Below, in pieces: positions 14,930-16,172 of a stretch of 16,172 bases of DNA (the first letter of the stretch is position 1; every line of letters starts with the position of its first letter). A model generated the notes under the pieces. It was not told where the DNA came from and did not search any database. It worked only from the letters and a program-made list of their open reading frames with translations. Made by a program: the position numbers and the translations under genes. The stretch is from Bacillota bacterium (GTDB lineage: Bacteria > Bacillota_A > Clostridia > Lachnospirales > Lachnospiraceae): contig JAEZSL010000317.1 of the NCBI GenBank assembly GCA_023443925.1, forward strand, positions 1-16,172, written 5' to 3'.

Positions 14930-14980
14930 ATGACTTATATGGTTTATTTACTTCTTGCTCTGATAATTTTTCCAGCCTGA
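14930..14980 (+). CDS. Possible 16-residue hydrophobic peptide (speculative)
   Basis: An ATG at 14930, 6-7 nt after a good GGAGG, opens a 16-codon frame, MTYMVYLLLALIIFPA, antisense to the end of the ATPase gene. It would be a single membrane-spanning peptide. The SD is a real plus, but the frame is very short and opposite to coding sequence for a hydrophobic region, so chance is quite likely. Confidence 0.15.
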   Translation: MTYMVYLLLALIIFPA

Positions 14981-16172
14981 ATGAAAACAGTTGGAACGAT
15001 AGCAAGTACATAGATCATTCCCATCTCAAAGTTTGTCAGCTTGGCAATTTCAAAAAGGTTCTGTAAAAACGGAACAAACAGGACCAGATTCAGGAAAAGG
15101 ATTCCCGAAAAGAATGCAAGAAGACTGTATTTGTTCTTTCGAAAACCGATGGCAAAGATAGAAAGTTTACTTCTGCAATTAAAACCGTGGAATAGTCTTG
15201 CAAGACACAGCGTAGCAAAAGCCATGGTACTGGAAACACCTTCTCTGCCCCCTGTCAAACCAATATGGAAAGCAATCATGGTACAGGCTGCAATCAATCC
15301 GCCCTGCAATAGAAGTTTTATCATAAATTCCCTGGAAAGGATACCTGCCTTTGGATCTCTGGGTTTCTCATCCAAAAGATTTGCTTCCGGCGGCTCCATA
15401 CCGATGGCGATGGCAGGAAGTGAATCGGTTAACAGGTTTATAAACAACAGATGTACTGCATGGAACGGAACCGGAAGAGCTAGTATACTGGTATAGAGTA
15501 CACTTAAGATACCGGCCGTATTTCCGGAGAGTAGAAACTGAATGGCATTTTTAATATTACGAAAAACATTACGTCCGTTAGCCACTGCCTTTATAATGGT
15601 CGCAAAATTATCATCGGATAAAATCATGGCGGCCGCATCTTTGGAAACTTCTGTTCCCGTAATACCCATTGCAATACCGATATCAGCCTTTTTAAGGGCT
15701 GGTGCATCGTTGACGCCATCACCAGTCATGGCAACGACATTTCCCTTGTTCTGCCATGCATTCACTATCCTGATTTTGTTTTCCGGAGATACCCTGGCAT
15801 AGACGGAAACACTGGAGACTTTCTGATTTAACTCTTCCTCCGACAAATCATCCAGTTCCACACCGGTAAGGGCCAAATCCCCTTCTTCATATATTCCGAT
15901 CTGCTTTGCAATAGCAACGGCGGTCAGCTTATGATCACCCGTTATCATAACCGGGCGGATACCTGCCCTCTTTGCGTCGGCAACCGCAATCTGGGACTCC
16001 ACTCTGGGAGGATCTACCATGGAAATCAGTCCAAGAAAAGTAAAGCCATCTTCGCTTTCTAATTTCAGCGCATGCCCTTCCTCCACTTCTTTGTAGGCAA
16101 AGGCCAGTACACGAAGTCCTTCTTGGGAGAATTCACGATTCTTATTCAGTATCTTATCTATGTCGGCATCGG
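14944..16172 (-). CDS. Ca2+-type P-type ATPase, 3' part (5' end outside the window)
   Basis: The C-terminal 408 residues of a P2-type calcium-transporting ATPase; the frame stays open to the right edge, so the start and the phosphorylated DKTGT motif are outside. Visible are TGDHKLTAVAIAKQIGI and the hinge TGDGVNDAPALKKADIGIAM of the P domain, then the helices M5-M10. In M6, INLLTDSLPAIAIGMEPPE keeps the Asn-Thr-Asp calcium ligands of SERCA (N796, T799, D800). In M5, LSGNTAG has the Asn but Gly where SERCA has Glu771, a change expected in pumps that carry a single Ca2+ (PMCA and LMCA1 types). It exports Ca2+ at the plasma membrane. It converges with the plus-strand AraC unit. No clear terminator of its own was found; a weak 7-bp hairpin lies at 14820-14840. 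Confidence 0.93.
   Translation of the reverse strand, partial: DADIDKILNKNREFSQEGLRVLAFAYKEVEEGHALKLESEDGFTFLGLISMVDPPRVESQIAVADAKRAGIRPVMITGDHKLTAVAIAKQIGIYEEGDLALTGVELDDLSEEELNQKVSSVSVYARVSPENKIRIVNAWQNKGNVVAMTGDGVNDAPALKKADIGIAMGITGTEVSKDAAAMILSDDNFATIIKAVANGRNVFRNIKNAIQFLLSGNTAGILSVLYTSILALPVPFHAVHLLFINLLTDSLPAIAIGMEPPEANLLDEKPRDPKAGILSREFMIKLLLQGGLIAACTMIAFHIGLTGGREGVSSTMAFATLCLARLFHGFNCRSKLSIFAIGFRKNKYSLLAFFSGILFLNLVLFVPFLQNLFEIAKLTNFEMGMIYVLAIVPTVFIQAGKIIRARSK

Noticed and set aside
15041..15802. Plus-strand open frames opposite the calcium pump gene
   Set aside because: Shadow frames of a strongly conserved gene; no starts with SDs and no family likeness.
1..16172. CRISPR array, transposon, tRNA/rRNA, toxin-antitoxin or phage-defence system
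   Set aside because: No regularly spaced repeats, transposase motifs, RNA-gene cores or defence domains were found on either strand. The XRE gene's partner is a membrane protein, not a known toxin.

Overview
The window looks like chromosomal DNA from a low-GC anaerobic Firmicute, most likely a Clostridia/Lachnospiraceae-type organism. The reasons are AT-rich intergenic DNA, strong AGGAGG-type ribosome binding sites, sigma-A-like promoters, intrinsic hairpin terminators, a bile-acid/penicillin amidase-type enzyme, and Clostridia-style DUF4256 and XRE/membrane-protein genes. I see no rRNA, tRNA, CRISPR array, insertion sequence or phage gene. The taxon is an inference.

Left end (1-480): a minus-strand regulatory leader. 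A near-consensus promoter (TTGACA, 17 bp, TATAAT; 404-432) reads leftward through a probable short cobalamin riboswitch (about 250-362), a hairpin terminator (183-210), and a very convincing but edge-truncated cobalamin riboswitch (1 to about 165). The controlled gene lies outside the window. Next come a minus-strand MetE-like zinc methyltransferase (511-1623) and a LysR-type regulator (1828-2739). The regulator is divergent from a choloylglycine hydrolase/penicillin acylase family enzyme (2882-3817, plus).

Middle (3.9-11.3 kb): four minus-strand genes. In transcription order they are a CPA1-type Na+/H+ antiporter (11269-9239, TTG start), a membrane PAS-GGDEF protein (9048-7552), a compact UvrA-like ABC-ATPase without the UvrB-binding insert (7495-5258), and a Bcr/CflA-type MFS drug exporter (5152-3932). 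The antiporter and GGDEF genes are separated by a terminator hairpin and a promoter. The UvrA-like and MFS genes sit together and resemble a drug-tolerance pair.

Right part (11.3-16.2 kb): an intergenic region with a long inverted repeat that has a plus-strand T-run, then a DUF4256 protein, then a compact two-gene unit of XRE regulator and four-helix membrane protein with a repeat-bearing promoter. On the plus strand follow an AraC-family regulator and a small 79-residue protein of unknown function, ending at a clear terminator. The last feature is the 3' part of a minus-strand Ca2+-type P-type ATPase that runs off the right edge.

I found no obviously new multi-gene system. The most distinctive signal is the apparent tandem B12-sensing leader. 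Next are the UvrA-like/MFS pair, the hairpin placed just after the GGDEF gene's promoter, and the orphan inverted repeat at 11480-11544.
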